A stretch of 64,000 bases of DNA, from positions 682,001-746,000 of the forward strand of contig CP011077.1 of the NCBI GenBank assembly GCA_000963575.1, read 5' to 3'. Positions 61,536 to 64,000 of the stretch are shown here, piece after piece. Position numbers and translations under genes: made by a program. Numbering within the stretch: the stretch's first letter is position 1; each line of letters opens with the position of its first letter. Source of the DNA: Klebsiella michiganensis (GTDB taxonomy: Bacteria; Pseudomonadota; Gammaproteobacteria; Enterobacterales; Enterobacteriaceae). Under the pieces are notes generated by a model. It did not search any database. It was not told the origin of the DNA and was given only the letters and a program-made list of their open reading frames with translations.

Positions 61536-62453
61536 ATGATCAAACAAAGGACACTTAAACGTATCGTTCAGGCGACTGGCGTCGGTTTGCATACCGGCAA
61601 GAAAGTCACACTGACGTTGCGCCCTGCGCCGGCAAATACCGGGGTCATCTATCGTCGCACCGACTTGAATCCTCCGGTAGATTTTCCGGCTGATGCCAAA
61701 TCCGTGCGGGATACCATGCTCTGTACTTGTCTGGTAAACGAGCATGATGTACGGATTTCTACCGTAGAGCACCTCAACGCTGCCCTGGCAGGGCTGGGTA
61801 TCGACAACATTATTGTTGAAGTCGATGCGCCAGAAATCCCTATCATGGACGGCAGTGCGGCGCCGTTTGTTTATCTGCTGCTTGATGCAGGGATCGACGA
61901 ACTGAACTCGGCCAAGAAATTTATACGTCTGAAAGAGACGGTTCGCGTGGAAGATGGCGATAAATGGGCTGAAATGTCACCGTTTAATGGTTTCTCGTTG
62001 GATTTCACCATCGACTTTAACCATCCGGCGATTGATGCAAGCACCCAGCGCTACACCATGAACTTCTCTGCTGAAGCATTCATGCGTCAGATTAGCCGTG
62101 CGCGTACCTTCGGTTTTATGCGTGATATCGAATATCTGCAGTCCCGCGGCCTGTGCCTGGGCGGCAGCTTCGATTGTGCCATCGTTGTTGACGATTATCG
62201 CGTATTGAACGAAGACGGCCTGCGTTTTGAAGATGAATTCGTTCGTCACAAAATGCTGGATGCGATCGGCGATCTGTTCATGTGTGGCCACAATATTATC
62301 GGCGCATTTACCGCCTATAAATCGGGTCACGCGCTGAACAACAAACTGCTGCAGGCTGTTTTGGCTAAGCAGGAAGCCTGGGAATGGGCGACCTTCGAAG
62401 ACGAAGCCGAACTTCCGCTGGCGTTTAAAGCACCTAACCTGGTGCTGGCGTAA
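61536..62453 (+). CDS. lpxC: UDP-3-O-acyl-N-acetylglucosamine deacetylase
   Basis: A 305-residue Zn enzyme (same as E. coli) that makes the committed step of lipid A synthesis. Zinc ligands lie in STVEHLNAALAG (His79) and in HKMLDAIGDLFM (His238 and Asp242), with the catalytic His in SGHALNNKLL. The C-terminus FKAPNLVLA is the FtsH degradation tail type. A 101 bp spacer separates it from ftsZ and holds its own promoter, whose boxes I could not fix. Confidence 0.98.
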   Translation: MIKQRTLKRIVQATGVGLHTGKKVTLTLRPAPANTGVIYRRTDLNPPVDFPADAKSVRDTMLCTCLVNEHDVRISTVEHLNAALAGLGIDNIIVEVDAPEIPIMDGSAAPFVYLLLDAGIDELNSAKKFIRLKETVRVEDGDKWAEMSPFNGFSLDFTIDFNHPAIDASTQRYTMNFSAEAFMRQISRARTFGFMRDIEYLQSRGLCLGGSFDCAIVVDDYRVLNEDGLRFEDEFVRHKMLDAIGDLFMCGHNIIGAFTAYKSGHALNNKLLQAVLAKQEAWEWATFEDEAELPLAFKAPNLVLA

Positions 62454-62461
62454 CGCTTAAG

Positions 62462-62977
62462 TTATCTATTACGACTGGTTTTGCTGGTACCCTCTCCGGC
62501 CAGTGAAGCCAGTCGTTCTATTGTTGCTCTTAATTTCTCCGGGCTACGTTTAGCCACCTCTCTCAGCGCTTCCGCACTCTGCTCACTCAGTTGGCGATTC
62601 ACTTCGTATTTATCAGACCCTGTCTGAGTGGTGTTTTCTTGAACAGATTCCTGCCCTTTTACCGCCAGCGATGGATTAATCCTGATGTCGATTGATGTCA
62701 ATGATGGTAATATTTGGGCGCGTAATGCACTCAGCAGCGTGGCTTGTTCATAGCGTAAACGCATCAGCCAGCTGGCATTTGCAGTTTCAAGTACGAGAAT
62801 GCCCTGACGAAAGTTGGCCACCCGGCACCAGGGATGCAGTGGAGCAGGCAAAATGCCTTTCACTGCCCGGTTAAGGCGTAACAGAGCGACGGCACGTTGC
62901 TGCACGTTTTGCAGCATGCTTTCCTGACCGGCTTCGTCAAACAGATTTTCTAAAGATTGCGGGCGACTGTCGCGCAT
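62462..62977 (-). CDS. DUF721 (DciA-like) protein
   Basis: A 171-residue protein whose first 100 residues match the DUF721 family: LLRLNRAVKGILPAPLHPW, CRVANFRQGILVLETANASW, MRLRYEQATLLSALR and LPSLTSIDIRINP. DUF721 proteins include DciA, the ancestral loader of the DnaB helicase in bacteria lacking DnaC. The C-terminal 70 residues are polar and low in complexity. It is convergent with lpxC (8 bp apart) and divergent from secM (22 bp apart). As I recall, E. coli K-12 has no gene here. A replication role in this organism is unproven. Confidence 0.8.
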   Translation of the reverse strand: MRDSRPQSLENLFDEAGQESMLQNVQQRAVALLRLNRAVKGILPAPLHPWCRVANFRQGILVLETANASWLMRLRYEQATLLSALRAQILPSLTSIDIRINPSLAVKGQESVQENTTQTGSDKYEVNRQLSEQSAEALREVAKRSPEKLRATIERLASLAGEGTSKTSRNR

Positions 62978-62999
62978 ACATTAAGCTCCGGCGGAAAAA

Positions 63000-63506
63000 G
63001 TGATTGGTATTCTAAATCGTTGGCGACAATTTGGCAGACGTTATTTCTGGCCGCATCTCCTGTTGGGGATGGTCGCGGCGAGTTTTGGCATGCCTGCGCT
63101 CAACGGTAACACAGAAACCGGTGTTCCCGCTGAAGCTTCCGCCAGCCGCCACGATTCGGTGCGTCAGCTGCGTTTCGATAGTCTTGTTCAGCTGCAAGAA
63201 AGCACCCGCCGTCCTTCCTTTAGTGTGGACTATTGGCACCAGCACGCAATCCGCACCGTTATTCGTCATCTCTCCTTTGCTATGGCACCTCAGGCTTTGC
63301 CCGTGGCTCAGGAAAGTGTGCCGCTTCAGGCACAGCACCTTGCTCTGTTGGACACGCTTAGCGCGCTGCTAACGCAAGAAAGTAAACCTCCCGTTATTGT
63401 GCGCCAGACTGCGTTCCGGACCTCCCCGGCGGGAGAGGTTTTCAGTACCGTGGCGTGGATCCGTCAGGTGCAGGGCATCCGCGCAGGCCCGCTTCGCCTC
63501 AGCTAA
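63000..63506 (+). CDS. secM: Secretion monitor SecM
   Basis: A 168-residue leader-type protein (E. coli 170) that stalls its own ribosome unless pulled by the Sec machinery, which opens the secA ribosome binding site. A long signal sequence covers about residues 1-40. The arrest motif FxxxxWIxxxxGIRAGP is complete at residues 148-164 (FSTVAWIRQVQGIRAGP), followed by only four residues. The start is GTG with GGCGGA upstream. The middle, DYWHQHAIRTVIRHLSFAMA, is nearly as in E. coli. Confidence 0.95.
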   Translation: MIGILNRWRQFGRRYFWPHLLLGMVAASFGMPALNGNTETGVPAEASASRHDSVRQLRFDSLVQLQESTRRPSFSVDYWHQHAIRTVIRHLSFAMAPQALPVAQESVPLQAQHLALLDTLSALLTQESKPPVIVRQTAFRTSPAGEVFSTVAWIRQVQGIRAGPLRLS

Positions 63507-63569
63507 TTCATCTTCTGAACTAACAACAATTTATTGACCGCACTGACGGCAGGCGTTTGAGAATTTATT

Positions 63570-64000
63570 ATGCTAATCAAATTATTAACTAAAGTTTTCG
63601 GTAGTCGTAACGATCGTACCCTGCGCCGTATGCGCAAAGTTGTTTCCGTGATCAACAGCATGGAACCGCAGATGGAAAAGCTCTCTGACGATGAGCTTAA
63701 AGCTAAAACCGGTGAGTTCCGCGCGCGCCTTGAAAAAGGTGAAGTGTTGGAAAACCTGATCCCGGAAGCTTTCGCCGTTGTTCGTGAAGCGAGTAAGCGT
63801 GTCTTCGGCATGCGCCACTTCGACGTGCAGCTGCTGGGCGGCATGGTACTGAACGATCGCTGCATCGCGGAAATGCGTACCGGGGAAGGTAAAACCTTAA
63901 CTGCAACGCTGCCTGCCTACCTGAACGCGCTGAGCGGAAAAGGCGTGCACGTTGTTACCGTGAACGACTATCTGGCCCAGCGTGACGCCGAAAATAACCG
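63570..64000 (+). CDS. secA: Preprotein translocase ATPase SecA, 5' part
   Basis: The first 143 codons of SecA, running off the window. The N-terminus MLIKLLTKVFGSRNDRTLRR matches E. coli, and the Walker A motif MRTGEGKTLTATLPAYL lies near residues 102-118, followed by VHVVTVNDYLAQRDAE. It starts 63 bp after secM; in E. coli that spacer pairs with the secM end to hide the secA start until SecM stalls. Confidence 0.97.
   Translation, partial: MLIKLLTKVFGSRNDRTLRRMRKVVSVINSMEPQMEKLSDDELKAKTGEFRARLEKGEVLENLIPEAFAVVREASKRVFGMRHFDVQLLGGMVLNDRCIAEMRTGEGKTLTATLPAYLNALSGKGVHVVTVNDYLAQRDAENN

Noticed and set aside
1..64000. tRNA or rRNA genes, CRISPR arrays, prophage or insertion sequences
   Set aside because: Intergenic spaces were read for cloverleaf ends, regular repeats and transposase or integrase frames; none were found apart from the ERIC-type repeats listed.

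Overview
This 64 kb window is a chromosomal segment of a gammaproteobacterium of the order Enterobacterales, close to Escherichia, Klebsiella and Enterobacter but not E. coli. Almost every protein aligns end to end, from memory, with its E. coli counterpart (e.g. CarA 382, CarB 1074, KefF 176, KefC 620, FolA 159, RapA 968, ThiP 536, FtsI 588, Cra 334 residues), and the gene order follows minutes 0.5-2.3 of the E. coli map. No rRNA, tRNA, CRISPR array, prophage or insertion sequence was seen.

Layout. 1-1.95 kb: the 5' part of a galactonate (dgo) operon on the minus strand (dgoR, dgoK, start of dgoA), which in E. coli lies elsewhere. 2.2-11.4 kb: dapB, carAB with its double promoter region, a YgdI/YgdR-type lipoprotein, the glutathione-gated K+ efflux pair kefFC, and folA. 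11.4-25.6 kb, mostly minus strand: apaH-apaG-rsmA-pdxA-surA-lptD, divergent djlA, then rluA, rapA and the SOS polymerase gene polB. An ERIC repeat ends exactly at the rluA start codon. 25.8-33.9 kb: yabI, thiBPQ with a TPP riboswitch, sgrR, the dual-function RNA SgrS/SgrT, setA and an accessory CPBP membrane protease. 34.1-39 kb: leuLABCD with a transcription attenuator. 39-40.6 kb: a decayed, full-length leuO pseudogene and the ilvIH upstream region. 40.6-44 kb: ilvIH and cra. 44.5-62.5 kb: the complete division and cell wall (dcw) cluster from mraZ to lpxC, nearly all genes touching or overlapping. 62.5-64 kb: a DUF721 (DciA-like) gene, the secretion monitor secM and the start of secA.

How the genes work together. 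The dcw cluster makes lipid II (MurE, MurF, MraY, MurD, MurG, MurC, DdlB) and the divisome that uses it (FtsL, FtsI, FtsW, FtsQ, FtsA, FtsZ). SurA and LptD belong to outer-membrane biogenesis. LeuABCD and IlvIH make branched-chain amino acids. SgrR, SgrS, SgrT and SetA form the glucose-phosphate stress response. CarAB feeds arginine and pyrimidine synthesis.

Most of the window is conserved housekeeping DNA. I found no wholly new system. The points most worth a second look are: leuO reduced to a pseudogene beside intact leu and ilv operons; an SgrT frame that runs into the ptsG-pairing segment of SgrS; an ERIC element that appears to supply the rluA ribosome binding site; a second, chimeric ERIC-like element between rapA and polB; a DciA-like gene in a lineage thought to load its helicase with DnaC; a relocated dgo cluster with a probable operator between dgoR and dgoK; and a CPBP protease between setA and leuD.
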